Positions 1 to 9,299 of a stretch of 64,000 nt of DNA are shown in pieces (position 1 is the first letter of the stretch; every line of letters begins with the position of its first letter). Under the pieces are notes generated by a model. It worked only from the letters and a program-made list of their open reading frames with translations. It ran no database searches and was not told where the DNA came from. This stretch comes from Woeseiaceae bacterium (GTDB lineage: Bacteria > Pseudomonadota > Gammaproteobacteria > Steroidobacterales > Woeseiaceae). The stretch covers positions 1-64,000 of the forward strand of contig JAOIZZ010000004.1 in assembly GCA_028227395.1 (NCBI GenBank), written 5' to 3'. The position numbers and the translations under genes were made by a program.

Positions 1-1
1 A

Positions 2-274
2 TCTATCAATGCTGATGGTACGATAGTTGCAATTGGGGCTAGTGGTAATGATTCGAGTGGCTCTAATGCTGGGCATGCACAAATATATGTGTGGGATGGG
101 GGTGCTTGGACGCAAAGGGGAGAGGATATTGATGGTCAAAATGCAGAAGATTTTAGTGGAGAATCTATATCACTTAATTCCGATAGTAAGCTAACCATTG
201 TTGCAATTGGAGCTTATGGCAATGATTCGAATGGTTCTGACGCTGGGCAAGTTAGAACCTTCGTCTGGCAATAG
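2..274 (+). CDS. C-terminal fragment of a beta-propeller repeat protein
   Basis: The frame is open from base 2 to the TAG at 272-274, so the gene starts outside the window; the GTG at 89 given in the ORF track is internal. The roughly 90 visible residues hold about two copies of a repeat of about 42 residues, with the pattern IVAIGA-GNDS-G-AG followed by a V/I-W end (IYVWDGGAW, then RTFVWQ). This VAIGAYGNDSNGS-type repeat is found in large secreted beta-propeller proteins of marine bacteria. The last copy ends exactly at the stop, as expected for the C-terminus. Function is unknown; surface or secreted location is inferred from the repeat class only. Confidence 0.7.
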   Translation, partial: SINADGTIVAIGASGNDSSGSNAGHAQIYVWDGGAWTQRGEDIDGQNAEDFSGESISLNSDSKLTIVAIGAYGNDSNGSDAGQVRTFVWQ

Positions 275-354
275 CGGGTTAACTCATTTACAAAGGTTTT
301 TCACTCCAAATCATTAAAAACCAGATTACACTCTACTAAAGCCTTGCAACATCT

Positions 355-1617
355 CTATTGGACCATCTTAAAAGAGCCGCTATTGTATCGAAATTTAGCT
401 ACAAGAGCATCTAATAAATTTTCACTCTGATCCCAATATTGATGTTCGTTATCGCCATCAGCAAGTGGCCATGAGGAATACATTGCGATTACAATACCAG
501 CTTCAGGAGCAATTCGTAAAAATTGACCATGTATCCCAACGCCATTCAAATCTCGCTCTTCGTTGCCTTTGCCCCACCAAAATGATCGGTAAAATGGCTT
601 TGCATTCTCAGGTGTTTCATAAGGCCAATTTGAATCACCTGATTGAGCATGCATGTCTTCTATATAAGCAGCGGGTATTACTTGTTCTCCAAAAGCACTT
701 CCTTTGTTGAGCACCAATAGACCCATGCGGCTCAGATCTCGTAAAGTTGAATTCATGCCTCTACTAGCTAGAGCAAAACCACTTTTATCAACAGTGATAT
801 AAGCATCATGCTCTGCACCCATTGGTCTCCAGATATTTTCAGAAATTAAAGTTGCCAAAGATTTTCCTGTGGCCTCTTCTAGAACCCATCCGATGACATC
901 TGTCGAGCCCGAACGATAGTTAAATTTCCCAACATTTGACTCATTACGATCTATTGTTGGAAAAAAATCATACCCACCAATAGCTAAGTTTTTAGGGCAA
1001 TAATCAGCCTCTATCCAGCCAATTACACAATCTTGCAGACGAAATGTCGTCGTAAAATCTGGATAATCTTCTGTATAGTTTGATCCATCTTTCATATCTA
1101 ATACTGTCTGTAATGAGTCTGGACCCCAGCCACTCTCAGTTAGCTCTGGTATATAGTGAGAAATAGTTTGTGAAAAATCAATAACGCCATCATTCTCAAT
1201 TTTCCCAGCCAGCAGGCCGACAACTGATTTTGAAATAGAATTCATTAAATGCGGCTTTTCCTCAGTAAGATGGCCATAATATTTTTCAAATACAACATTT
1301 CCATCTTTGAGTATAAGCAAACCATCGATAAACCAATTTTTTGCAATCTCATCGATTGATTGGTTTCGCTCTTCATAGGTAATGGAAAAATCAGTGACAT
1401 AGTTATTACTTTGCTCAAGCTTCAAAATACGGTTATTATCATGTTGAATATTGACTGTGGGCAGTACCTCACGAATATGACTGTAACTCCACCTATTGAT
1501 CGGGCCAAACTGAAAATTTGATAGAGTTAGATTGTCCGGTCTATCACTTATTTGTGCTACAGAGACTCCTGTAAGCAGATAAAAACAGAGGCTTGATAAT
1601 ATAACTATCTTATTCAT
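355..1617 (-). CDS. Exported beta-lactamase-family serine hydrolase
   Basis: The protein has 420 residues and starts with a clear signal peptide (MNKIVILSSLCFYLLTGVSVAQ). It has the class C beta-lactamase / DD-peptidase / EstB fold signature: the nucleophile motif SISK at about residues 127-130, the tyrosine motif YRS at about 234-236, and a late HG motif (GIHGQF) in the place of the KTG box. Such proteins are periplasmic esterases, D-aminopeptidases or 6-aminohexanoate hydrolases, and the substrate cannot be read from the sequence. It lies downstream of the YtcJ-like amidohydrolase gene on the same strand, which fits a set of exported hydrolases. It converges with the repeat-protein gene. 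Confidence 0.85.
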   Translation of the reverse strand: MNKIVILSSLCFYLLTGVSVAQISDRPDNLTLSNFQFGPINRWSYSHIREVLPTVNIQHDNNRILKLEQSNNYVTDFSITYEERNQSIDEIAKNWFIDGLLILKDGNVVFEKYYGHLTEEKPHLMNSISKSVVGLLAGKIENDGVIDFSQTISHYIPELTESGWGPDSLQTVLDMKDGSNYTEDYPDFTTTFRLQDCVIGWIEADYCPKNLAIGGYDFFPTIDRNESNVGKFNYRSGSTDVIGWVLEEATGKSLATLISENIWRPMGAEHDAYITVDKSGFALASRGMNSTLRDLSRMGLLVLNKGSAFGEQVIPAAYIEDMHAQSGDSNWPYETPENAKPFYRSFWWGKGNEERDLNGVGIHGQFLRIAPEAGIVIAMYSSWPLADGDNEHQYWDQSENLLDALVAKFRYNSGSFKMVQ

Positions 1618-1659
1618 AATTAATCCTAATGAGTGATGATTTAAATGTAGATAATAATT

Positions 1660-3366
1660 TTAAAAATCAAACTTACCATAAACCAATTCACCGTCCATAA
1701 TCACAGCAATTGGTCTAGTTTTATGGACTTCGTAACGATTAACTTCAAATAAATTTTGATTCAAAACGATTAAATCGGCCATTTTACCGACCTCGATTGA
1801 ACCCAATTCATCGGAACGACCTAATTGATAGGCGCCATTAATCGTATATCCATCAACCAACGTATCAAGTCTTATTCTTTCACTTCGTGGGGGCGCATAA
1901 CGCGCCTTAGAATTACCTTCAATTGGTTGACGATTGTGCCCTATTTGCATCCCATGATAAGGATTAGCTTGCTCATCTAACCATCCTTGTTTAGTGGTTA
2001 TGTCACTCGAAAAAGTAATTATTGCGTTATCGGCTATCATCGGTTGTGCACGCATTTGCGATAACGCTTTTTCGCCGATAGCTGCGATAGTATTGTGATC
2101 CGCCACATGGCCGTGCCATGCTGGTGTGAAAGAGGCTATGACGCCAAGATCTTTAAAGCGATAAAAGTCTGTATCTAGGACTGTCTCTAGATGACAAAGT
2201 GCAATACGAATCGATGGTGGTTTGCCCAGAGTCTCATGAGCACGCTCAATTGCGTTAAGGATCTTATTTGTTGATTTATCCCCAACTGAATGCACATGTA
2301 GATTTATTTTCTCTTCTGACAAATCGATGATCAGATCATGCAATTGTTCTTCTGAAAATAATGAATCACCACTATTTCCAGGTGTATCCAGGTAATCTTC
2401 GAACATATCTGCGGTTCGCGTTTCAATCACACCATCATGAAAGATTTTTAGTGTGTCTATCCTTAAACGGTCACTACCATATTTTAAATTAAGAGCTTTG
2501 AGTTGATCAATTGCAGTATCATAATCTTGAGGCAAAAAAAGTGTGAAGCTGGCATGGTAGCGCAAAGGTAGTCTTCCCGCTCTATCCAGCTTTGATAATG
2601 CGGCATAAGTCTCATCGTCAATACCAAAGTTACCAGCATCAAGTAATGTGGTCACCCCTAAATTACGAAGATAAACCATAAAATCGACCAATTCATCTTC
2701 CACTGTTGGTGTAATTGACAAAAAATTATTGATAAAAACTGAGCTTGCAGATTCAGTTATCCAGCCTGTAGGTTCACCCGATTCATCGCGTTGATAAAAA
2801 GAAAATCCAGGGATAATATCTCTAGTATCACTATCAATACCGGCTACTTCTAGTGCTCGGCTGTTCACCCAAGTTGAATGCCCCCAATAATCTAAGAGAA
2901 TAACCGGACGATCTGATTCAATTTTATCAAGATCGTCTTTATGCGGTCCTGTTTTCCCAAACGTACCATTATCCCAATAACCTCCCATGATAAATTCTCT
3001 CTCAGGATTCGCAGTAATCATATCCGAGATATTATTCATGAGATCTTCTTTTTCAGGGACAATGTCCATATTAAGAAAATCATAGGAAGCCGCGACCATT
3101 CCAGGGTGAGTATGCGAATCCGTAAGACCTGGCAATACCAACTTTCCCTTCAAATCAATAATTTTTGCACCATTACCCACAAAAGTAAGTGCACCTATGT
3201 CATTACCAACATAAGCAATTTTAGTTCCTTCAATAACTACTGCATTTGCCCAAGGAGTTTGCTCATTAGATGTATAAATAGTGCCATTGGTATAAGCAAT
3301 AGTTTTGTTATCTGCAATGGCAATGCTTACGTAGAATATCCCTATAATAAAGAGTAGTTTTTTCAT
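1660..3366 (-). CDS. Exported YtcJ-like amidohydrolase (Amidohydro_3 family)
   Basis: I place the start at the ATG at 3366, which begins a normal signal peptide (MKKLLFIIGIFYVSIAIA), rather than the upstream TTG of the ORF track; this gives 568 residues. The N-terminus has the small beta-sandwich typical of the superfamily (IAYTNGTIYTSNEQ). The metal motif HTHPG follows in LPGLTDSHTHPG. Later His residues (LHVHSVGD, CHLETV) and the aspartate in ITFSSD complete a TIM-barrel metal site. Family members hydrolyse amide bonds of varied substrates and are often annotated by guess, so no substrate is assigned. The nucleoside hydrolase gene lies 73 bp upstream on the same strand and could be cotranscribed. 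Confidence 0.87.
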   Translation of the reverse strand: MKKLLFIIGIFYVSIAIADNKTIAYTNGTIYTSNEQTPWANAVVIEGTKIAYVGNDIGALTFVGNGAKIIDLKGKLVLPGLTDSHTHPGMVAASYDFLNMDIVPEKEDLMNNISDMITANPEREFIMGGYWDNGTFGKTGPHKDDLDKIESDRPVILLDYWGHSTWVNSRALEVAGIDSDTRDIIPGFSFYQRDESGEPTGWITESASSVFINNFLSITPTVEDELVDFMVYLRNLGVTTLLDAGNFGIDDETYAALSKLDRAGRLPLRYHASFTLFLPQDYDTAIDQLKALNLKYGSDRLRIDTLKIFHDGVIETRTADMFEDYLDTPGNSGDSLFSEEQLHDLIIDLSEEKINLHVHSVGDKSTNKILNAIERAHETLGKPPSIRIALCHLETVLDTDFYRFKDLGVIASFTPAWHGHVADHNTIAAIGEKALSQMRAQPMIADNAIITFSSDITTKQGWLDEQANPYHGMQIGHNRQPIEGNSKARYAPPRSERIRLDTLVDGYTINGAYQLGRSDELGSIEVGKMADLIVLNQNLFEVNRYEVHKTRPIAVIMDGELVYGKFDF

Positions 3367-3439
3367 AGAGTAAAAATAACACATCAACAGTAAAGATTGA
3401 AAAATAAACTTCTTTAATAAGCTAAAGCCACTTTTAATT

Positions 3440-4486
3440 TTATTTGGGTATTGGGCGTTGAATACGTTCCGAAAACATTTTTATAAATCGCACCCAATCT
3501 AGATCATATTGAACGTTCATCAGTTGCGCGCCTTCGGCACCCGGCCATAACTCCACTCCACCTACAGAAACACCATAACTAATACCATGATGAATATTAA
3601 CATCGACATACATTTTTTTGGTTGTGACTATACTCGAATCAATTAGACTTGCGACTGCGATTTGATCGTACATGAGCCACACGCTATCGGGATCAATCTC
3701 AAATCGTTTGCCAACCGTGTCTTTAAGCAATTGAGTGAATGGAGTTTCTCTCAAAATCATTTGCTCGTAATATTCTTTTGATAATGTTGATTTTCTCGAA
3801 ACATTCAAAGGCGATAATTCTATTGGTATACCTGACCGAAGAGTTACGTATGCAGCTTCAGGATCAACCCAAAAATTATACTCTGCATTCGGCGTGATAT
3901 TACCAGCACCATCAGCGAGTGATGCAATTGCCCCACCCATAATCACAAGGCTTTTTACTTTTTTTGCAAAAGTTGGTTCTGCACGTATTGCTTGAGCTAC
4001 ATTTGTGAGTGGACCAATGGCAACTATAGTAATTTTGCCTGGCTGATCCATCACTGACTCAACTAGAAATGACACTGCAGATTTACTTTTTGCTGTTATC
4101 TTGGCAAAACCACCTGGTGGCATTTTAGGCGCTTCATTGGAGTACCAGTTACCGTATTGACTTACCGAAAAGTCACTTTTATCATGTACCAAAGGCATAT
4201 CAGCACCCTGGTAAACAGGTATATCAGTACGATTAGCAATTTCCAGCATACGAAGAACATCTGAGGTTGCGGTTTCGAGACTTTCATTTCCCATAACCGT
4301 TGTTATACCTAATATTCTAAGCTCGGGTGATTGTAACGCCAGCATTAGAGCCATACCATCATCGGCTGGTGGCATCACAAAATCAGTATCAAATATAATT
4401 GGAGTTTGTTCGTCAGCTTGGGCTATTAACAATCCTGGCGTACTAAAAACTGTTATTAATAGTAATATTAATTTTATTTTTAACAT
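3440..4486 (-). CDS. Exported nucleoside hydrolase (inosine/uridine-preferring family)
   Basis: The 348-residue protein carries a signal peptide (MLKIKLILLLITVFSTPGLLIAQA), so it should act in the periplasm. The family Asp cluster is present near residues 33-43 but in the form DTDFVMPPADD, with a longer gap than the usual DTDPGxDD. It is followed by ILGITTVMGN and by QGADMPL. The block ITIVAIGPLTNVA and the segment VIMGGAI are further hallmarks. The family splits the N-glycosidic bond of nucleosides to free the base and ribose. Its place in a run of exported hydrolases suggests scavenging of dissolved organic matter; that is inference. Confidence 0.87.
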   Translation of the reverse strand: MLKIKLILLLITVFSTPGLLIAQADEQTPIIFDTDFVMPPADDGMALMLALQSPELRILGITTVMGNESLETATSDVLRMLEIANRTDIPVYQGADMPLVHDKSDFSVSQYGNWYSNEAPKMPPGGFAKITAKSKSAVSFLVESVMDQPGKITIVAIGPLTNVAQAIRAEPTFAKKVKSLVIMGGAIASLADGAGNITPNAEYNFWVDPEAAYVTLRSGIPIELSPLNVSRKSTLSKEYYEQMILRETPFTQLLKDTVGKRFEIDPDSVWLMYDQIAVASLIDSSIVTTKKMYVDVNIHHGISYGVSVGGVELWPGAEGAQLMNVQYDLDWVRFIKMFSERIQRPIPK

Positions 4487-4598
4487 TGTCTTCCTCTGAA
4501 AATTCTATTGCTATTATTGGGTTGAACTTACTTATATTTTTGACGGCTATATAATAGATAGGTAGATTACATTATTTAAAGTTATGATCAAACTTCTT

Positions 4599-4605
4599 GG
4601 GAGAG
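4599..4605 (+). promoter_or_regulatory. Ribosome binding site that fixes the SDR start
   Basis: GGGAGAG lies 3 to 4 bases before the ATG at 4609. The ORF track begins at a TTG at 4597 whose codons overlap this Shine-Dalgarno-like sequence, so the ATG is the better start. Confidence 0.6.
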
Positions 4606-4608
4606 AAC

Positions 4609-5301
4609 ATGCTAACTGTATTAATTACCGGTGCAAATCGAGGTATTGGCTTAGAGTTGGTCAAACACTACTTAGATCATGGTGATCGAGTAATAGGTAC
4701 TTATCGAGAAACAACAAGCTCTAAAGAATTAATCCAGATGAGCGAAAATCATAAAGATCTAAAAACACTTAGCTTAGATGTCAGTTCAGATGAGTCATTG
4801 AAAGATTTCCCAAATCAATTGAATGGTGCACCAATTGATATTTTTATCAATAATGCTGGAGTCTTTGGCCCACGTGATTCTTCATTTGGTAATGTCACTG
4901 AAGAAGGTTGGGTCGCGGCACTAAAAGTCAACGCCATCGCCCCTTTAATTTTGACACAATTAATTATTGAAAATTTAAGAAAAGGTTCAGTAAAAAAATT
5001 GATCTACATAACTTCAAAAATGGGTTCTATTGATGACAATAAAGGCGGTGGCTCTTATGTCTATAGAAGCTCAAAAACAGCATTAAATGCGGTAGTTAAG
5101 AGTATATCCGTTGATCTCACTAATGAAGGAATGCGTGTAGCTCTATTGCATCCCGGATGGGTTAGAACGGATATGGGTGGACCTAATGGACTGATTGATA
5201 CAAAGACGAGCGTTTCTGGGATGATTAAAGTGATTGATGGCTTAAAAGATTCAAATTCTGGCAGCTTTTTTAATTATGATGGCACAAATATTCCATGGTG
5301 A
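4609..5301 (+). CDS. Short-chain dehydrogenase/reductase (SDR)
   Basis: From the ATG at 4609 the protein has 230 residues, a normal length for a classical SDR. The nucleotide-binding motif TGANRGIG is at about residues 7-14 and NNAG is in FINNAGVFG. The catalytic serine is in ITSKMGSI and the YxxxK pair in YRSSK. No signal peptide is seen, so it is a cytoplasmic NAD(P)-dependent oxidoreductase. The arrangement resembles the CsgA / carbonyl-reductase-like SDR branch, but the substrate is unknown. It is a lone plus-strand gene divergent from the nucleoside hydrolase gene and convergent with the deacylase gene. Confidence 0.88.
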   Translation: MLTVLITGANRGIGLELVKHYLDHGDRVIGTYRETTSSKELIQMSENHKDLKTLSLDVSSDESLKDFPNQLNGAPIDIFINNAGVFGPRDSSFGNVTEEGWVAALKVNAIAPLILTQLIIENLRKGSVKKLIYITSKMGSIDDNKGGGSYVYRSSKTALNAVVKSISVDLTNEGMRVALLHPGWVRTDMGGPNGLIDTKTSVSGMIKVIDGLKDSNSGSFFNYDGTNIPW

Positions 5302-5333
5302 TCATCACAATAATAATTTTTAAATTCAATTCT

Positions 5334-5365
5334 TTCGGTACTTCAAATAGTCCTTAAGGTACGAA
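5334..5365. terminator. Possible hairpin between convergent genes
   Basis: TTCGGTACTT and AAGGTACGAA can pair over about nine positions if one G is bulged, with a loop of about 12 bases. The hairpin sits between the SDR and deacylase stop codons, where a shared terminator would be expected. There is no strong T tract, so this is a weak call. Confidence 0.25.
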
Positions 5366-5396
5366 TCGAAACAGCATGCATTTTTAGGCGACGGAA

Positions 5397-7010
5397 TTAA
5401 TTTTTTCTACCCGGTCCATAAATAATTTTCCCTGGTCTATTGCCATTATGCTTACCATTTTCAACAACGATAACCCCATTCACGATTACAAATTTCATGC
5501 CGACTGAATATTGATGAGGTTCTTCAAATGTAGCTTTATCAATTATTTCGTTAGAATTAAATATTGCAATATCTGCATAATATCCTTCTGCAATTAGACC
5601 CCTATCATGAATACCTAACCTTTTAGCACTCTGACTGCTCATCTTTCGAACCGCCTGCTCTAATTTTAGAATACCTCGCTCTCTTACGTAATACCCCAAT
5701 ACCCTCGCAAATGTACCGTATTGCCTTGGATGTGGAGTGCCCTCACCAAATATACCAACTGGACCATCAGAGCCGATGGCGGTTGCTGGATGTTGCATTA
5801 TCCTATCCACATCATCAGGGTTTATAGCGTGATAAACCGCTGTCACACTTCCTTTCTCAAGTATTGCAAAAATAGTTTCTACTGCATTTTCAGCAGATGG
5901 CTTCATTCCCATTTCAATAGTAATTTCTGCAAGATTTTTCCCTGCCATTGATGGGTCCCAAGAATTTCTGGAAATAAATATATTCTTTGGATTGCCGCCC
6001 CCTCTTCCGTATAAAATTTTCTTAATAACTTCATTCTTAATAATGCTTCTGGTTTCAAGACTTCTAATTCGCTGAAGCATTCTTTCGTCTCCACCCTCCT
6101 GTGCCCATTGAGGTATTAAAGCCTTTAAACCTGTTTGAGAAGCGGTGTATGGGTATTGATCAATCGTTACGTCAAGCCCTTCATTCCTGGCTATATCCAC
6201 CAATCGTAAGCTCTCGATAGAAAGTCCCCAATTCTCTACACCCATTACCTTGTGATGAGTAATTTGAACTGGAATATCACTTTCTCGACCAATCCGAATT
6301 GTTTCTTTAACAGATTGAATTAATTCGGATGTCTCTTCGCGTATATGTGATATATAAATACCATCATATTCAGCAACAACCTTTGATAATTCAATTACCT
6401 CTTCGGTAGAGGCATAACTACCTGGCACATAGAATAATCCAGTAGACATACCCAAGGCTCCATCTTCCATGGCTTCACGAATCAATACCTTCATTTGTGT
6501 CATTTCAGATCTTGTAGGTTCACGATCTTCCGCCCCCATAACCATTTGCCTGATTGTTCCATGACCAACAAATGTACTCCAATTTGGACTGATTTTTTTC
6601 TCAATGATTGCATCATAATGATGACCAATTGGAAAAGGGGAAGCACCGTCATTACCTTCAGTAAGTGTAGTAACTCCTTGAAGAAGAGCACTTTCTGCTC
6701 CAGGAACATCAAAAATACCACGAAGTGCATGCGTATGAGGATCGATAAAACCAGGTGTAACCACCAAACCATTAGCATCGATGATTCGTTCTGCATTTTC
6801 TTTTGAAAGATTTCCGATTTTAACTATCCGTTCATCTTTAACAGCAATATCAGCAAAAAACCATGGATTGCCTGTACCATCAACCACCCTTCCATTGGTT
6901 ATTAAGATGTCATAGAGCAATAAATCATTTGCAGAACTATATTTTGCAAATCCAATAAGTACAAATACTGTTGCTGTATAAAAAGAATTTTTAAAAATTC
7001 TATAACACAT
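5397..7010 (-). CDS. Exported N-acyl-D-amino-acid deacylase family amidohydrolase
   Basis: The 537-residue protein begins with a hydrophobic export signal (FYTATVFVLIGFAKYSSA). Its N-terminal pattern ILITNGRVVDGTGNPWF and the motif VTPGFIDPHTHA (intact HxH metal ligands) are typical of D-aminoacylase / dihydroorotase-like enzymes. Further family features are the ALLQGVTTLTEGNDG block, ISHIREE, VQITHHKV and the late aspartate in AIGSDGP. The family frees D-amino acids from N-acyl or dipeptide forms using one or two zinc ions. Compare the gene at 63131, a related protein in which the HxH is missing. The neighbouring DUF305/LVIVD gene is 45 bp upstream on the same strand. Confidence 0.87.
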   Translation of the reverse strand: MCYRIFKNSFYTATVFVLIGFAKYSSANDLLLYDILITNGRVVDGTGNPWFFADIAVKDERIVKIGNLSKENAERIIDANGLVVTPGFIDPHTHALRGIFDVPGAESALLQGVTTLTEGNDGASPFPIGHHYDAIIEKKISPNWSTFVGHGTIRQMVMGAEDREPTRSEMTQMKVLIREAMEDGALGMSTGLFYVPGSYASTEEVIELSKVVAEYDGIYISHIREETSELIQSVKETIRIGRESDIPVQITHHKVMGVENWGLSIESLRLVDIARNEGLDVTIDQYPYTASQTGLKALIPQWAQEGGDERMLQRIRSLETRSIIKNEVIKKILYGRGGGNPKNIFISRNSWDPSMAGKNLAEITIEMGMKPSAENAVETIFAILEKGSVTAVYHAINPDDVDRIMQHPATAIGSDGPVGIFGEGTPHPRQYGTFARVLGYYVRERGILKLEQAVRKMSSQSAKRLGIHDRGLIAEGYYADIAIFNSNEIIDKATFEEPHQYSVGMKFVIVNGVIVVENGKHNGNRPGKIIYGPGRKN

Positions 7011-7055
7011 CCAGATTATACTTATAATCTAATTAAATTTATGGGTCTCGCCTGG

Positions 7056-9299
7056 CTATTCATCATTATAGCTTTTCATAATTTCTCTTGGCCAAGCCAT
7101 TGGGACTTGTTGCTGAGGATTAAATACTCTTTTGTAACCTTGAGATGGGTATGCTTTAGCCGCAGCTGCAATTTCTTTTTCACTTATGAATTCACTTGGA
7201 ATTAGCTTAAAGACATCCAAACCACGAATAATTTCTGTTGCATAAATATAACCTTCATAATAATAAACAGACCAGTATCCACCTGTTACCAATTGCTCTT
7301 CATCTATAGGCCCTCTATCAAAATAAGCAATTTCTTTAGGTTTTTCTGAATCAGTAAAATCTATTATTGAAATTCCACCTTGATACCAAGCTTGAACAAA
7401 TATATCTCTTCCAGGTATTGGGATAATTGACCCATTATGTGCAACACAGTTTTCGGTTTCTAATTGTGGTGCTGGCATTTTGTAATGACTCTTGTATTCG
7501 AGTTTTCCGTCAACGATGTCATAAATAGCATCGGCACCCCAAGTGAGAGGATCCCAAGCTCTGCATCGAGGTCTTCCACCACCACCCCACTCATCAGTGA
7601 ATACTACTTTGGTTCCGTCATTATTAAATGTTGCTGAATGCCAATAAGCGAAGCCCTCATCTGAAACTGCATCTAGCCTTATTGGCTCATAAGGGTCTGT
7701 TATATCAAATAATATTCCATTGCCTGAGCATGCCCCAGCTGCAAGATTAGCGGAAGGAAAAACTGTTATATCATGGCATTCCTCAGTTACTCCTGTTGTT
7801 TGGGTGTCATCTCCATGATCACCACCTCTCCATAACCCAGCTAAAGCACCTGTTTCGGGATCAGCAAATACTGTAGGGCTACTAACTATTTTTGATTTTG
7901 ATGGATCAGCAACTGGAATTTCAATTATGTCTATTCTAAATAAAGCAGTCCTGTTATCGCCTGCAATATCCCCTATACAAGAATCTAATTCGTCATTGTC
8001 CCTTACGCTTGAGGTACCGGAGTTATAAACTATAATCTTGCCATCATCACCCGGTCCAGAAACAACTGAATGAGTATGTGAGCCACGACATGTTTGAACA
8101 ATCCCAACTTGTTTTGGTCTTCTTAAGTCAGATATATCAAATATCCTGATTCCACGGAATCTTTCTGGAGTTGGTTCACTCCCTGCACCCTGAAGCCCAC
8201 AGTCCACTCGGCCTCTGGTTTCTTCAACTGACATAATTAATAAATTACCAACTACAGAGACATCACCTTGACCTCCAGGACAAATAATAGAAGAAACTAG
8301 TGACGGAACCCCACCTTCAAACATCCTATAAATATTGAATCCGTGATAGCTTCCAGCAATTAATATATCGTCTCTAAACGCGATATCTGTATTGGAAAAA
8401 CTCAACATGGGGCTTCTTTTGTCACTTGCAGTAGTTTCTATTGATTTTACTTTCTCTCCCTCATCGTCATCATCCTCGTCACTCTCTTTAGCTTCATAAC
8501 GCTCAGAGGGATTATTAGGATCAAAAAAACCTGCAGGTTTTGATAAAGATGAAATCAATTCCAAATTAAGTATTGCTTCTCCAGCATTATAAAGTCCGGG
8601 GCTTAAGCCCGCCCTTGGATCCTCCGACAAAGTCACCAGCAAATAATTCATTCTCTCTATCTCTACCGATTGATCGTTTACTACATCTGAGGCAAATTCA
8701 TTCAAAATCGGATCATATGCGGAGCCTCTCTGTTTTCTTAATTTATCAACCATTTTGATTGCACCATCATGATGATTAATCATTAGTTTAAGAAAAAGTC
8801 TGTCGAAATCAGTGCTATTGCTTCTTTCGAGTTCTTCTAACTCTTCAGCACTAGCCATACCTGCCATATCATCCATACCTGCCATATCATGATGTGCATG
8901 CATTTCATTATATTTTACTGGGTCTAGTGCGATTTCCCCACGATCTTGAAGCCAATTCTTCATAAAATCGACCTCATCTTCCTGAGTAACTAATATTTTT
9001 CCAGCTAAGTCTAAGACAGGGATAGAGTTAGTTCTATCTAGCGCCATATCAGACATAATCATGGCTTGGTGGTGATGTAAGATCATTCCCTGCATAAACT
9101 CAACATCGTCAGAGGTAAAGCTAGTGTCAGCGATTTCTGATGCTGTTGCTACATCTATATCCTTAGTTTCCTCACCTGGTGCTCCAGGTTGAACAATTGG
9201 AGGTGCTGTACTTTGATCTTCAGCAAAGATTGATGAAAAAATAAACAGTGAAATGACAAGGATAAGAGTTTTTTTTCTGATTAAAATAAAATTATTCAT
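7056..9299 (-). CDS. DUF305 double domain fused to an LVIVD-type beta-propeller
   Basis: I use the ATG at 9299 (the track starts at an upstream TTG), giving 747 residues with a signal peptide ending near FSSIFAED. Two DUF305 units come first. One has EFMQGMILHHHQAM and the second has LMINHHDGAIKMV, the paired His motifs of this ferritin-like helical family. The linker between them is rich in Met and His (MHAHHDMAGMDDMAGM). An acidic stretch (KESDEDDDDEGEK) follows. The C-terminal ~450 residues are an LVIVD-like propeller with repeated DI-D-rich blades such as IRIFDISDLRRPKQVG and ILFDITDPYEPIRL. Periplasmic or surface location is inferred. The His/Met content suggests metal binding, possibly copper, but this is not shown. 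Confidence 0.83.
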   Translation of the reverse strand: MNNFILIRKKTLILVISLFIFSSIFAEDQSTAPPIVQPGAPGEETKDIDVATASEIADTSFTSDDVEFMQGMILHHHQAMIMSDMALDRTNSIPVLDLAGKILVTQEDEVDFMKNWLQDRGEIALDPVKYNEMHAHHDMAGMDDMAGMASAEELEELERSNSTDFDRLFLKLMINHHDGAIKMVDKLRKQRGSAYDPILNEFASDVVNDQSVEIERMNYLLVTLSEDPRAGLSPGLYNAGEAILNLELISSLSKPAGFFDPNNPSERYEAKESDEDDDDEGEKVKSIETTASDKRSPMLSFSNTDIAFRDDILIAGSYHGFNIYRMFEGGVPSLVSSIICPGGQGDVSVVGNLLIMSVEETRGRVDCGLQGAGSEPTPERFRGIRIFDISDLRRPKQVGIVQTCRGSHTHSVVSGPGDDGKIIVYNSGTSSVRDNDELDSCIGDIAGDNRTALFRIDIIEIPVADPSKSKIVSSPTVFADPETGALAGLWRGGDHGDDTQTTGVTEECHDITVFPSANLAAGACSGNGILFDITDPYEPIRLDAVSDEGFAYWHSATFNNDGTKVVFTDEWGGGGRPRCRAWDPLTWGADAIYDIVDGKLEYKSHYKMPAPQLETENCVAHNGSIIPIPGRDIFVQAWYQGGISIIDFTDSEKPKEIAYFDRGPIDEEQLVTGGYWSVYYYEGYIYATEIIRGLDVFKLIPSEFISEKEIAAAAKAYPSQGYKRVFNPQQQVPMAWPREIMKSYNDE

